Both the position numbers and the translations under genes were made by a program. Under the pieces are notes generated by a model. It was not told where the DNA came from, made no database searches, and saw nothing but the letters and a program-made list of their open reading frames with translations. A stretch of DNA of 64,000 nucleotides. Source: Stercoripulliclostridium_A sp963642145. GTDB taxonomy: Bacteria; Bacillota; Clostridia; Christensenellales; DTU072. The stretch covers positions 1 through 64,000 of the forward strand of contig CAVIFU010000001.1 in the NCBI GenBank assembly GCA_963642145.1, in the 5' to 3' direction. This document shows, piece after piece, positions 1-8,244 of this stretch. The stretch's first letter is position 1. Every line of letters begins with the position of its first letter.

Positions 1-1
1 C

Positions 2-64
2 GATCTATACGTCATGACCAAGGCGAAAGATTTGGCTAAGTACATCATAACCGTGCTTTGGTGA
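2..64 (+). CDS. 3' end of an unidentified gene (partial)
   Basis: One frame is open from the window edge to TGA at 62-64 and gives about 20 residues, including KAKDLAKYIITV. This loosely resembles the N-terminal helix of Avd-like four-helix-bundle proteins (T-K-A-K-x-L-x-x-Y-x-x-T-V), but those continue for about 100 residues and this frame stops. It could be the end of a gene, a truncated remnant or chance. Confidence 0.25.
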   Translation, partial: DLYVMTKAKDLAKYIITVLW

Positions 65-97
65 TTAGGTTGTCGTAGGGTCATAAACTTAAACAAC

Positions 98-137
98 AAA
101 AAACGGCTGTTAAAACTAAGTTTTAGCAGCCGTTTTT
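98..137 (-). terminator. Rho-independent terminator of RNase P RNA
   Basis: On the minus strand a stem of about 13 bp (CGGCTGCTAAAAC paired with GTTTTAACAGCCG, one wobble) is followed by a run of six T. It starts a few bases after the RNase P RNA 3' end. Nearly the same stem occurs after rnhA at 39699-39738. Confidence 0.85.
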
Positions 138-140
138 CGA

Positions 141-451
141 GTTAGTCTGTAAGCCGAGTTCTGTATTTGACGATCATCTGTCTTGACCCGTAGTCGCCTA
201 AGGGTTCTAGCGATTGAGGGGACGGACGGGCAATCCATAGTCCCTTTTCTCTTGCATCGAGTGGGGTTTACACGGCCATGTTCGTCTCCGAACTGCCGGT
301 GCGCTCTTACCGCACCTTTTCACCCTTGCGATTGCTCGCGGTTATTTTCTGTTGCACTTTCCCTGGAGTCGCCTCCGGCAGGATTTCTCTGCCACTCTGC
401 CCTGTGATGCTCGGACTTTCCTCACCCGTAGGGTGTAATCGTCCGGCTAAC
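141..451 (-). ncRNA. rnpB: RNase P RNA (type A-like)
   Basis: This is the catalytic RNA subunit of RNase P, which removes 5' leaders from pre-tRNAs. Read on the minus strand it has the conserved GAGGAAAGTCCG block near 410-425, the GAGCATCACAGGGCAG segment, the GGAGGCGACTCCAGGGAAAGTGC-type core (given here only in outline), and the 3' block CAGAACTCGGCTTAC near 148-162. GTTAG at the 5' end (447-451) pairs with CTAAC at the 3' end (141-145) as helix P1. At about 311 nt it is shorter than most type A RNAs, so some peripheral helices may be reduced. It is transcribed divergently from rarA. Confidence 0.95.
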
Positions 452-458
452 TACGGGT

Positions 459-487
459 ATTTTAGCATTTGACGCCGATAATGTCAA
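459..487 (-). promoter_or_regulatory. Sigma-A promoter of rnpB
   Basis: Minus strand TTGACA (482-487), 17-bp spacer, TAAAAT (459-464). The predicted +1 is 451-452, which agrees with the P1 helix boundary. It is back to back with the rarA promoter, whose -35 lies 10 bp away. Confidence 0.85.
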
Positions 488-496
488 CTCGGCACG

Positions 497-525
497 TTGA
501 CTTTATAACGCGCGTATGATATATT
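497..525 (+). promoter_or_regulatory. Sigma-A promoter of rarA, leaderless
   Basis: TTGACT (497-502), 17-bp spacer, TATATT (520-525). Only six bases separate the -10 box from the ATG at 532, so +1 should fall on or next to the start codon. No Shine-Dalgarno sequence can fit. Confidence 0.75.
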
Positions 526-531
526 TTACGT

Positions 532-1830
532 ATGGATGATTTATTTGACTCGGTCAGACAGGGGCTCGCGCCGTTAAGCGAGAGGATGCGGTGCGATCGG
601 CTCGAAGACTTTATAGGGCAAAAACACCTTATAAGCTCGGGCTCGTTGCTTACGCGCGCAATACGCGCAGACAGGCTCGGAAGTTGTATTTTCTACGGAC
701 CTCCCGGGACCGGCAAAACAACTCTTGCCCACATTATCGCGGAGAATACCGGCTCGGCGTATACTTATCTGAATGCGGTTTCCTCCGGCGTAGCCGAGGC
801 AAAAAAAGTCATAGACGAGGCTCGGTCGAGGCTTTCCCTGTACGGCAAGAGCACATATTTATTCTTGGACGAATGCCATCGTTGGAGCAAAGCGCAATCG
901 GATTGCGTGCTCGGCGCCATCGAGAAAGGCGAAATAATTTTTGTCGGCAGTACGACCGAGAACCCTTACGTATCCATGACAAAAGCCATAGTCAGCAGAT
1001 GTCGCGTTTTCGAGTTCAAAAAACTCACGGAAGCAGAGGTAACCGAGGGGCTCAAAAGGGCGATAACGAACAAAGAGAAGGGGCTAGGCAATTATGATTT
1101 AGACGTAGAACCCGCGGCTCTTGCCCATATTGCGTGGGTTAGCAACGGCGATATGCGTTCGGCGCTCAACGCGTTGGAGCTTGCGGTGCTGACTACCGAT
1201 CCCGACAAGGACGGCGTCATACGAATCACATTGCCCGTTGCGGAAGAAGTAGCCCAAAGGCGTGCGCTGTCCGTAGACGAAAGCATGTATTACGACATCA
1301 TTAGCGCGTTTTGCAAGAGTTTGCGCGGCTCGGATCCGGACGCCGCGGTGTACTATGCGACTCGATTGATAAACGCAGGGTGCGATCCGCTGTTGATTTG
1401 TCGCAGGTTGCTTGTTCATAGCGCGGAAGACGTCGGCATGGCTGATCCCATGGCGATGGTCGTTGCGACAAACGCCCTTACCGCTATGGAAAAACTCGGC
1501 TTGCCGGAAGGCAGAATTCCGTTGACGGAAGCTATAATTTACGTTTGTTTGGCGCCTAAATCCAATTCAGTCGTCAATACGTTATACTCTGCAGACGAGT
1601 GCTCGAAGTTGGCTATCGATGAGGAAATTCCCGATTATCTCAGAGATCAGACCTATAAGCAACATAAGTCCTCCGCATACAAATATCCTCACGACTACGG
1701 CGGATGGGTGGAACAAACCTACTTGCCCGAGAGTCTCAAAGACAAGCGTTTCTACTATCCGAGCGAGAACGGCAAAGAAAAAGATATAATTATTCCTAAA
1801 GTAGCATACAAGGGGAAGAATAACAAATGA
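532..1830 (+). CDS. rarA: Replication-associated recombination ATPase RarA (MgsA)
   Basis: RarA is a AAA+ ATPase of the clamp-loader clade that acts at stalled replication forks. The 432-residue protein has Walker A GPPGTGKT at about 56-63 and Walker B FLDEC at about 111-115. A sensor-like STTENP and the arginine-rich SRCRVF follow, and the C-terminal half is the tetramerisation/MgsA domain typical of the family. Length is normal. The start is ATG 532, placed directly by the promoter; there is no ribosome binding site. It is the first gene of a run of plus-strand genes and ends 4 bp inside the next ORF start (ATGA overlap). Confidence 0.96.
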   Translation: MDDLFDSVRQGLAPLSERMRCDRLEDFIGQKHLISSGSLLTRAIRADRLGSCIFYGPPGTGKTTLAHIIAENTGSAYTYLNAVSSGVAEAKKVIDEARSRLSLYGKSTYLFLDECHRWSKAQSDCVLGAIEKGEIIFVGSTTENPYVSMTKAIVSRCRVFEFKKLTEAEVTEGLKRAITNKEKGLGNYDLDVEPAALAHIAWVSNGDMRSALNALELAVLTTDPDKDGVIRITLPVAEEVAQRRALSVDESMYYDIISAFCKSLRGSDPDAAVYYATRLINAGCDPLLICRRLLVHSAEDVGMADPMAMVVATNALTAMEKLGLPEGRIPLTEAIIYVCLAPKSNSVVNTLYSADECSKLAIDEEIPDYLRDQTYKQHKSSAYKYPHDYGGWVEQTYLPESLKDKRFYYPSENGKEKDIIIPKVAYKGKNNK

Positions 1831-2567
1831 TACAAATCGAACATCTGACCAAGACTTACGGCGGAACGGGCAAAACTGCCGTCGATGACATATCTCTAAC
1901 GGTGGAAAACGGCGAAATATTCGGTTTTTTGGGACCGAACGGCGCCGGCAAGTCAACGACAATTAAGTGTCTGACGGGAATTTTGAATTACGAAAAGGGC
2001 AATATACGCATCGGCGGAGTGGATCTCAAATCCGATCCCGTCGAAGCAAAGCGCAAAATAGGGTATGTCCCGGACGAGCAATGTTTGTATGAAGGCTTGA
2101 CGGGCAGACAGTACGTCAATTTTATTTTGGACATTTTCGGCGTGCCGGCGTCCGAACGCAAAGCGCGCGTCGAGAAGTATGCCGGATTATTCGAGATTAT
2201 TTCCAAACTTGACGATCCCACTTCGTCATATTCGCACGGAATGAAGCAAAAAATCAGCCTTGTGGCAGCTCTTGCTCACGAGCCCGAGGTTCTCGTTTTG
2301 GACGAACCGATGACGGGACTTGACCCGGCTTCGTCGTTTGCGCTCAAAAACCTCATGCGTGAATTCGCAGACAGCGGCAGAACGGTATTTTTTTCTTCGC
2401 ACGTGTTGGAAGTCGCCGAGAAAATATGTACGCGAGTAGCGATAATCGAGAACGGCAAAATCATAACCGTTTGCGATATGCAGGAGCTCAAAGAAAAGCG
2501 TAGCGACGTTTCACTCGAACAATTATTCCTTGCTTTGACCAAACCCGCGGAGGGGAGCAAGGGATGA
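1827..2567 (+). CDS. ABC transporter ATP-binding protein
   Basis: Cytoplasmic ATPase of a two-gene ABC exporter, 246 residues. Walker A GPNGAGKST is at about 36-44, a degenerate signature SHGMKQ at about 136-141, and Walker B LVLDEP at about 156-161 followed by the D-loop GLDP. It belongs to the CcmA-like drug/ABC-2 exporter group. The start overlaps the rarA stop (ATGA), and the gene overlaps the permease that follows by 4 bp, so all three are probably translationally coupled. Substrate cannot be told from sequence. Confidence 0.93.
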   Translation: MIQIEHLTKTYGGTGKTAVDDISLTVENGEIFGFLGPNGAGKSTTIKCLTGILNYEKGNIRIGGVDLKSDPVEAKRKIGYVPDEQCLYEGLTGRQYVNFILDIFGVPASERKARVEKYAGLFEIISKLDDPTSSYSHGMKQKISLVAALAHEPEVLVLDEPMTGLDPASSFALKNLMREFADSGRTVFFSSHVLEVAEKICTRVAIIENGKIITVCDMQELKEKRSDVSLEQLFLALTKPAEGSKG

Positions 2568-4255
2568 AGGAAGCTTTCAGACAATATTCGTCCTTGACCG
2601 CAACGTTGCTCAAAAACGGCATTTATTCTTACAAAAGAGCCAATAAAAACAATCCCGAGAACAAAATCGGCTCCAAAATAAGTTCGATATTGGCTACGCT
2701 CGTTTCCATAACCGCGCTGTGCATGCTCAGTATTTCCACGGCTATCAAGTTAACTGTGTCGGCATATAACAGCGGTATGGTCGGCGAGTTGTTCTATGTG
2801 TTTTGCGCGTTGTCGCAGATGGTCGTGCTGTTTTTCGGGTCGATTACAGTCATAAGCAATTTGTATCTGTCGAGGGATAACGCCATGCTTGCGAGTTTGC
2901 CTTTTCGTTCCGGCGTGGTGTTTGCGGCTAAATTCACCGTTGCGTACGTAGGCGAACTGGCTCTTTCCGCCATAACCCTTATTCCCATGCTGACGGCGTC
3001 GGGAATTACGCTCATTTCGCGCGGATACGCGCTGCAATGGAGCTATTTTCTCGTAGAGGCGTTCGCCGTCTTTTTGGTGCCGGCATTGCCTTTGCTTGTT
3101 TCGAGCTTGATCGCCATGCCGCTGATGTACCTTGTTTCCGCGCTGAAAAAGCGTAGCCTCGGCAACGGAATCGCGATGACCGTATTTTATGTTATCGTCA
3201 TGGCTCTGTACTTCGGGCTGGTGGGGTTCCTCAACACGTCCGGCGACGAGTCTTTGACTCAAAAAGCCGCGCAGGTTTTCGCTTATGTGCGCAAAGCGAC
3301 GATATTCAACTATCCCATAGTCAACGCCTTACTCGGCAATCACGTCGTGCCGTACCTTTTTGCGTATATCGGCGGAGTGATCGCCGTAACGGCTATTGCG
3401 GTTACCGCGTCGGCGCTGTTTTACGGCAAAGCGCTGTCGGCGACTACCGAGAGCTCGGAAACGTCCGCAAAAGCGCACAAAACGCAAACAAACGTCAAAA
3501 AACATAACGGTACCGTCGCGTTTTATATTAAGGAAATCAAGACCTTTATCCATACGCCCGTGTTATTCATGAGTGTAGTCGTAACCATACTTTTGCCGGC
3601 GTTCATCATAATTTTTTACGGTAAATTCGGTAACGAATCTTGGGGAACGTCGTTTTCCCAAAACGGCATAGACATGTTCACGATAGGGTTTATTACGTTT
3701 TTCGGATGCACGATGGTTGTTTCCACCAACCAAATACCGTCCGTCGGCTTTTCACGCGAAGGCAAAAACTTACTTATTCTCAAATCGCTCCCGATCACGG
3801 TAGACGTGCTTGTCAAAGCCAAATTGATGTTTGCGACTACCGCTACGGGCATTTCCGCCCTTGTTTCCGGCATAGCGTTTCCGTTCGCAACCGGCATACG
3901 CAACCCGTTGGCGATCGCGGGATTTATCGTAAGCATGTTGGAATGCGGTTTTTGCATGAACTGCATTTCGCTCCGCTACGACTTGAAGAATCCCAATATT
4001 TATTGGAATAACTTCAATGAGATGACGAGGAACAATCGTCGGCTGCTCAAACCCATGTTTCTGACTGCCGGTATAAACATAGTGGGCATGGCTGTAAGCA
4101 TTACGCTCGGCGTAATCAACCTAAAAGTCGGAGAATACGGTGTTGTCGGCATCTATTACGGCTTTTTGATAGCCGTTTGGACGATTGCGACGTGTATAGC
4201 GTATCACAAACTAAATGCAAACAAAGAGCGACTGTTCGCTCAAATAGGAGGTTAA
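2564..4255 (+). CDS. ABC-2 type transporter permease
   Basis: Integral membrane partner of the preceding ATPase, 563 residues, with about 12 hydrophobic segments in two halves separated by a hydrophilic stretch near residues 285-310 (Thr/Ser/Lys/His rich). The pair resembles the large ABC-2 exporters of Clostridia (YthP/EcsB-like arrangement). It overlaps the ATPase gene by 4 bp, which fixes the start at ATG 2564. The exported molecule is unknown. Confidence 0.85.
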   Translation: MKEAFRQYSSLTATLLKNGIYSYKRANKNNPENKIGSKISSILATLVSITALCMLSISTAIKLTVSAYNSGMVGELFYVFCALSQMVVLFFGSITVISNLYLSRDNAMLASLPFRSGVVFAAKFTVAYVGELALSAITLIPMLTASGITLISRGYALQWSYFLVEAFAVFLVPALPLLVSSLIAMPLMYLVSALKKRSLGNGIAMTVFYVIVMALYFGLVGFLNTSGDESLTQKAAQVFAYVRKATIFNYPIVNALLGNHVVPYLFAYIGGVIAVTAIAVTASALFYGKALSATTESSETSAKAHKTQTNVKKHNGTVAFYIKEIKTFIHTPVLFMSVVVTILLPAFIIIFYGKFGNESWGTSFSQNGIDMFTIGFITFFGCTMVVSTNQIPSVGFSREGKNLLILKSLPITVDVLVKAKLMFATTATGISALVSGIAFPFATGIRNPLAIAGFIVSMLECGFCMNCISLRYDLKNPNIYWNNFNEMTRNNRRLLKPMFLTAGINIVGMAVSITLGVINLKVGEYGVVGIYYGFLIAVWTIATCIAYHKLNANKERLFAQIGG

Positions 4256-4259
4256 CTTA

Positions 4260-4676
4260 ATGCGCAAATTGGCATTGGACGTAGGCGACGTACGCATAGG
4301 GCTTGCCACAAGCGACGTAATGGGCATAATCGCGTCCGGATACGAGACGTATACGCGCAAGGGCGATGAAGCCGATTTCGAGTACATAGCGGAATTCTGT
4401 CGCAAGCAATCGGTGGATACGGTTGTCGTGGGACTGCCGATAAATATGGACGGCACCGAGGGCGAGAGAGTAACCGTTACGCGTGAATTTGCGGACGCAC
4501 TCAGACCTTATATTGCGGATATTCCGATAGTTTTTCAGGACGAAAGGTTGACAACCGTTCAGGCGGAGCGTATGCTGATACAAGGCGGAGTACGCAGGGA
4601 CAAGCGCAAAAAGGTTATTGACAAAGTAGCCGCTACGCTGATACTGCAAGCGTACCTCGATTCACACTCATATTAA
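4260..4676 (+). CDS. ruvX: Holliday junction resolvase-like protein RuvX/YqgF
   Basis: 138-residue RNase H-fold nuclease family; in bacteria it acts in pre-16S rRNA 5' maturation and may resolve branched DNA. The first strand LALDVGDVRIGLATSD carries the catalytic Asp (residue 7), and VFQDERLTTVQAE and DKVAATLILQAYLD match the other conserved blocks. A strong site (ATAGGAGG) precedes ATG 4260. It is followed by a DUF1292 gene, the same ruvX-yrzB neighbourhood as in Bacillus and Clostridia. Confidence 0.93.
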   Translation: MRKLALDVGDVRIGLATSDVMGIIASGYETYTRKGDEADFEYIAEFCRKQSVDTVVVGLPINMDGTEGERVTVTREFADALRPYIADIPIVFQDERLTTVQAERMLIQGGVRRDKRKKVIDKVAATLILQAYLDSHSY

Positions 4677-4689
4677 AAGGAGAATAGCA

Positions 4690-5049
4690 ATGGAAAAAGA
4701 AGACGTAAAGACCAACGCGTTTGACGATGTGGAAGACGTAGAGGAAGAAGAAGTTATAGTTTTAGTCAATGAAGAGACCGGTGCGGAAACCGAATTTTCG
4801 TTACTTGCGATGTTGGAAGTGGACGGAGTCACGTACGCATATCTCGAACCCTTGGAGGAGATAGAGGACTTTGAAGAGGGCGACGTACTCATTAACAGAG
4901 TGGAATTCGACGAGCAGGGCGAGGAGCACTATTTGCCGATAGAGAGCGATGAGGAAATTGACAAAGCGTTCAAAGCCTTTGACGACATGTACGCGGAGCG
5001 TTACGGCATGCATTGCGACGGCACCCCGGCAACCGACGATGCGGAGTAA
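4690..5049 (+). CDS. DUF1292 (YrzB-like) acidic protein
   Basis: 119 residues, very acidic, with many Glu/Asp in the first 25 residues. The central part (VLVNEETGAETEFSLLAMLE and VDGVTYAYLEPLE) fits the DUF1292 family, small proteins of unknown function usually encoded directly downstream of ruvX in Firmicutes. AAAGGAGAA precedes ATG 4690. The C-terminal end overlaps the start of the next gene. Confidence 0.88.
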   Translation: MEKEDVKTNAFDDVEDVEEEEVIVLVNEETGAETEFSLLAMLEVDGVTYAYLEPLEEIEDFEEGDVLINRVEFDEQGEEHYLPIESDEEIDKAFKAFDDMYAERYGMHCDGTPATDDAE

Positions 5050-5710
5050 AAGATCTAAATCGCCGGCGGCGATATTCCTTATAGCGATGTTGGCGTTGGC
5101 GGTATTTATGCTGCCGAGCTGCACGCCGAAAGAAGACGACCAAACCCAAAATCAAACTCAGGACGGAGAAACGATCATGAACCCGACTGCAACAATTATC
5201 ATCAAGGACCAAAACGGCATTAACCGCAAAATCGTTATCGAGTTATACAAGGACAAAGCGCCTATAACCGTTAATAACTTTATAGAGCTTGCCAACAAAG
5301 GCATATATAACGGTACGATATTCCATCGCATCGTGCCTAACGGCTGTTTGCAAGGTGGCGGATACAAACTTGTGGGTAACACGATAACCGAAATAGGCGA
5401 GGACGTCACGCCGATATACGGCGAATTCAGCTCAAACGGTTGGAGCGGAAACGACATCAAGCACGAAAAGGGTGTAATATCCATGGCGCGTACAAGCGTT
5501 AAAGATAGCGCGACAAGCCAATTTTTCATTTGCGTCGATTCGTATCCGAGTTGGGACGGCGAGTATGCCGCGTTCGGCAAAGCCGTAGACGAAGAAAGTT
5601 TGAATAATCTCACCGAGCTCGGCAAGTCGGCATACGGCATGATCAACGCATACTTTCAAACTTTCCCTTATCCCATATTGACGCTTGTCAGCGTAACCAT
5701 AAACGCGTAA
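5039..5710 (+). CDS. Cyclophilin-type peptidyl-prolyl isomerase, lipoprotein
   Basis: Predicted extracytoplasmic proline isomerase of 223 residues. Residues 1-27 form a lipoprotein signal peptide (basic RSKRSK, hydrophobic core, MLPSC lipobox with Cys28). The cyclophilin domain follows, with FHRIVPNGCLQGGG and ISMARTSVKDSATSQFFI containing the active-site Arg and the Q-F-F-I motif. The linker after the Cys is rich in Asp/Gln/Thr. ATG 5039 overlaps the previous stop by 11 bp; an upstream in-frame start would destroy the signal peptide. It probably helps fold exported proteins. Confidence 0.9.
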   Translation: MRSKRSKSPAAIFLIAMLALAVFMLPSCTPKEDDQTQNQTQDGETIMNPTATIIIKDQNGINRKIVIELYKDKAPITVNNFIELANKGIYNGTIFHRIVPNGCLQGGGYKLVGNTITEIGEDVTPIYGEFSSNGWSGNDIKHEKGVISMARTSVKDSATSQFFICVDSYPSWDGEYAAFGKAVDEESLNNLTELGKSAYGMINAYFQTFPYPILTLVSVTINA

Positions 5711-5720
5711 TAATTAGTTA

Positions 5721-5749
5721 TTGCAAAAGTTACGCGCTTGTGGTATGAT
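5721..5749 (+). promoter_or_regulatory. Sigma-A promoter of the MBG-like surface protein
   Basis: TTGCAA (5721-5726), 17-bp spacer, TATGAT (5744-5749). The TTG inside the -35 box is in frame with the gene but cannot be the start. GAGG at 5756-5759 and ATG 5766 follow. Confidence 0.75.
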
Positions 5750-5765
5750 AATCAAGAGGCGATAT

Positions 5766-7244
5766 ATGACGGCACGCGCAAACAACATAGCTAAGTATAT
5801 AATGATTTTGGCAATTATTTTGATTGTCGCTTTTGCGTGCGCGTCGATTGTCGGAGGACATGGCGTAGCGTTAGCCGCGGATGAGGATTCCGAGTCCTCA
5901 ACGGGGAGCGATAACGCCTATTCGGTAGTCGTGACGGATTATGCGAGCGGCAAGACTCTATCGGAGGGTGCTTCCGACGAGAACGCCGTCACGTATAACG
6001 CACGTTCGCGCGATATCCGAATATCCGTCAAGCAAAACGGCGTAGACCGGGATGATTACACCGTAACGTATTATCGCGTCAATGACGGCAAGAAGGGGCT
6101 TGTTTCGGAGCCGTTAGCGCATGCCGGCGACTATGAAATCGTCGTCAAAATCGATGCAAACGAGTATGCTTACTCGTTCAAGATAAACAGGGCGCCGGTC
6201 ACCGTGGACGTGAGCGGCGGATACGAATATACGTACAGCGGCGCAAAATACAGCCGTACCGTTTCTTTGCTCGGCGTAATCACGGGCGATTCCTGCAATG
6301 TGCAAACGACTTATTCATATCTTGACGAAGAGGGCGAGCGCGTAGACGTCGAAGGTTCGCCGTCCGACGTGCACGAATACACGGTAGAATACGCCGTTGA
6401 CAATTCCGATTATTACATAACGGGCTGTAACGGCAAAAGTCCGGATGTGTTCAATATAACCCCCAAAACGCTTACCGTCAAGGTCGAAAACATTTCGGTC
6501 AAGTACGGGCAAGAGCCGGAATACAAGTTTGCTTACAGCGGATTTGCGCAGGGCGAGGACAAAAAGGTAATCAAGGTTTTGCCCAAAGTAAAGGGCGCGT
6601 CCGCGGAAGTAGGCGGTTACGAGGTAACTCCTTACGGCGCGGAAGCGGATAATTATGTCTTCGAATACGTTTCGGGCATCCTCACGGTAGACGCGTTGGA
6701 AGCAAGCGGAATTGTCGAGGGCACCGCGAGCGAGATAACGGTTAAAGGCGAATTTACACCCAATACGGCATTTTCGGGATCCCTAATCGACGTTAAGAGT
6801 GATGAGGGCAAAGCGGTTATCAAGGACGTCAAAGCCAACAAAGCTTTTCCTACCGCTTCCAAAGCGATTGCGATATACGCTATCGGCGTTGCCGAAGGCA
6901 AGGAGGTATCCGAGCTTGTCAACGTCACGCTGACCAACGTCACGCTGGATGCAAAAAAGACTTATTCGATAATAGCCATATCTTCTAGTGGCGTCATAAA
7001 GACAATCACAAAGTACACGTATGCAAACGGTGTATTGTCGTTCAATTCCTATGGCACGGGGACGTTCCTGATCGTAGAAAACCAAGCTAACTTGGCAATA
7101 TGGATTTATTGCGGAGTCGGCGTTGTCGTGCTGCTCATATTGCTATTGCTCGGAGCCAAGGCGCAATACTACAATTACAAGCGTTCGATTGCGCGCGATA
7201 AGCGCCGGAAACAGCGCAAAAAGTACGGCGAGTATACTTGGTAA
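5766..7244 (+). CDS. Membrane-anchored surface protein with MBG-like repeats
   Basis: 492 residues. An N-terminal hydrophobic segment (about residues 10-38, ending near VALAAD) is a signal peptide. The ectodomain contains beta-rich repeats of the MBG/YDG type: KINRAPVTVDVSGGYEYTYSG, then NITPKTLTVKVENISVKYG and an ADNYVFEY-GILTVDA block. A Ser/Thr/Val-rich domain follows. Near the C-terminus IWIYCGVGVVVLLILLLLGA spans the membrane and a strongly basic tail remains inside. The same plan, signal peptide, MBG repeats, C-terminal helix and basic tail, is found in the giant protein at 21873. Role is unknown; adhesion or cell-surface structure is likely. Confidence 0.75.
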   Translation: MTARANNIAKYIMILAIILIVAFACASIVGGHGVALAADEDSESSTGSDNAYSVVVTDYASGKTLSEGASDENAVTYNARSRDIRISVKQNGVDRDDYTVTYYRVNDGKKGLVSEPLAHAGDYEIVVKIDANEYAYSFKINRAPVTVDVSGGYEYTYSGAKYSRTVSLLGVITGDSCNVQTTYSYLDEEGERVDVEGSPSDVHEYTVEYAVDNSDYYITGCNGKSPDVFNITPKTLTVKVENISVKYGQEPEYKFAYSGFAQGEDKKVIKVLPKVKGASAEVGGYEVTPYGAEADNYVFEYVSGILTVDALEASGIVEGTASEITVKGEFTPNTAFSGSLIDVKSDEGKAVIKDVKANKAFPTASKAIAIYAIGVAEGKEVSELVNVTLTNVTLDAKKTYSIIAISSSGVIKTITKYTYANGVLSFNSYGTGTFLIVENQANLAIWIYCGVGVVVLLILLLLGAKAQYYNYKRSIARDKRRKQRKKYGEYTW

Positions 7245-7296
7245 CGGCGACGCGTAACTAAAGCTTGATTTTTTTACACTAATTTATAAAAAGCGT

Positions 7297-7428
7297 TTGC
7301 AAACTGCGCGCGCATATGTTATTATACATACGCCATTACGCACTCGCGCGGAGAAAGCGTGCCGTTGCCCGTATCGGGTTGCCGCTTTTTGAGAAACGCG
7401 AGGAGGAAAAAACACAGGAGGTATTAAC
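7297..7428 (+). promoter_or_regulatory. rpsB promoter and about 95-nt leader
   Basis: TTGCAA (7297-7302), 17-bp spacer, TATTAT (7320-7325), predicted +1 near 7332. The leader has a nested hairpin: AAAGCG pairs with CGCTTT around an inner CCCG/CGGG stem, and T residues follow. This looks like an attenuator or a ribosomal protein S2 binding leader. A strong site CAGGAGG lies before ATG 7429. Autoregulation is inferred only. Confidence 0.6.
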
Positions 7429-8226
7429 ATGGCAGTTATCACTATGAAGCAGCTTCTCGAAGCAGGCGTCCACTTCGGACACCAAACCAAAAAATGGAAC
7501 CCCAAAATGGCGAAGTACATTTATGACGCAAGGAACGATATACACATTATCGACCTTCAACTTACCGTCGACCTCGTTGAGGAAGCCTATAAGTTCATTC
7601 ATAAAGTAGCGTCCGAAGGTAAATCCATACTTTTCGTCGGCAAAAAGAAGCAAGCCAAAGAAGCTATCAAAGAAGAAGCAGAACGTTGCGGCATGTTCTA
7701 TATGAACGAGAGATGGCTCGGCGGTACCCTTACCAATTTCCAAACCATTCGCACGAGAATCGATAAGCTCAACAAGATTAACCAGATGGAAGCTATCGGT
7801 GAGTTCGAACTCCTTCCCAAAAAGGAAGTTATCAAGCTCAAAGCAGAGCGCGATAAGCTCGAGCAAAACCTCGGCGGTATCAAAAACATGCGTACTCTCC
7901 CCGGCGCGCTCTTTGTCGTTGACCTCAAAATCGAGCACATCGCCGTTCAAGAAGCACGCGCCCTCGGTATTCCGATCGTAGGTCTTGTAGACACCAACTG
8001 CGATCCCGACCTCGTAGATTACGTAATCCCCGGCAACGACGACGCTATCCGCGCCATTAAGCTTATCGCAAGCGTTATGGCTGACGCCGTTATTGCGGCA
8101 AAAGAAGGCACCGAGTATCTTCCCTCCAAGGATACAGAAGAATCCGTAGAGGAAGTCCCCGCAGACGCCGTATTTGCAGATGAAGCTCCCGTAGCGGAAA
8201 CTGCCGCGACTGAAACCGCAGAATAA
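7429..8226 (+). CDS. rpsB: 30S ribosomal protein S2
   Basis: 265 residues. The N-terminal block MKQLLEAGVHFGHQTKKWNPKM (in outline) and the motifs RWLGGTLTNF and PGALFVVDLK are diagnostic of S2. The C-terminal 35 residues form an acidic Ala/Glu/Val-rich extension beyond the usual domain. It is the last large protein added to the 30S subunit. It starts the rpsB-tsf-pyrH group, with a good ribosome binding site and its own promoter. Confidence 0.98.
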   Translation: MAVITMKQLLEAGVHFGHQTKKWNPKMAKYIYDARNDIHIIDLQLTVDLVEEAYKFIHKVASEGKSILFVGKKKQAKEAIKEEAERCGMFYMNERWLGGTLTNFQTIRTRIDKLNKINQMEAIGEFELLPKKEVIKLKAERDKLEQNLGGIKNMRTLPGALFVVDLKIEHIAVQEARALGIPIVGLVDTNCDPDLVDYVIPGNDDAIRAIKLIASVMADAVIAAKEGTEYLPSKDTEESVEEVPADAVFADEAPVAETAATETAE

Positions 8227-8244
8227 TCAAAAGGAGATACAAAC

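Noticed and set aside
183..472. Plus-strand reading frames over 183-472
   Set aside because: They are antisense to RNase P RNA, whose conserved blocks are unmistakable.
5721..5765. TTG start for the MBG-like surface protein
   Set aside because: The codon is part of the -35 box; GAGG before ATG 5766 is the proper start.
7336..7950. Long minus-strand frame opposite rpsB (and similar ones opposite tsf, xseA, recN, scpB, ispH-rpsA)
   Set aside because: They mirror the codon pattern of well-supported genes, have no ribosome binding sites and show no family motifs.
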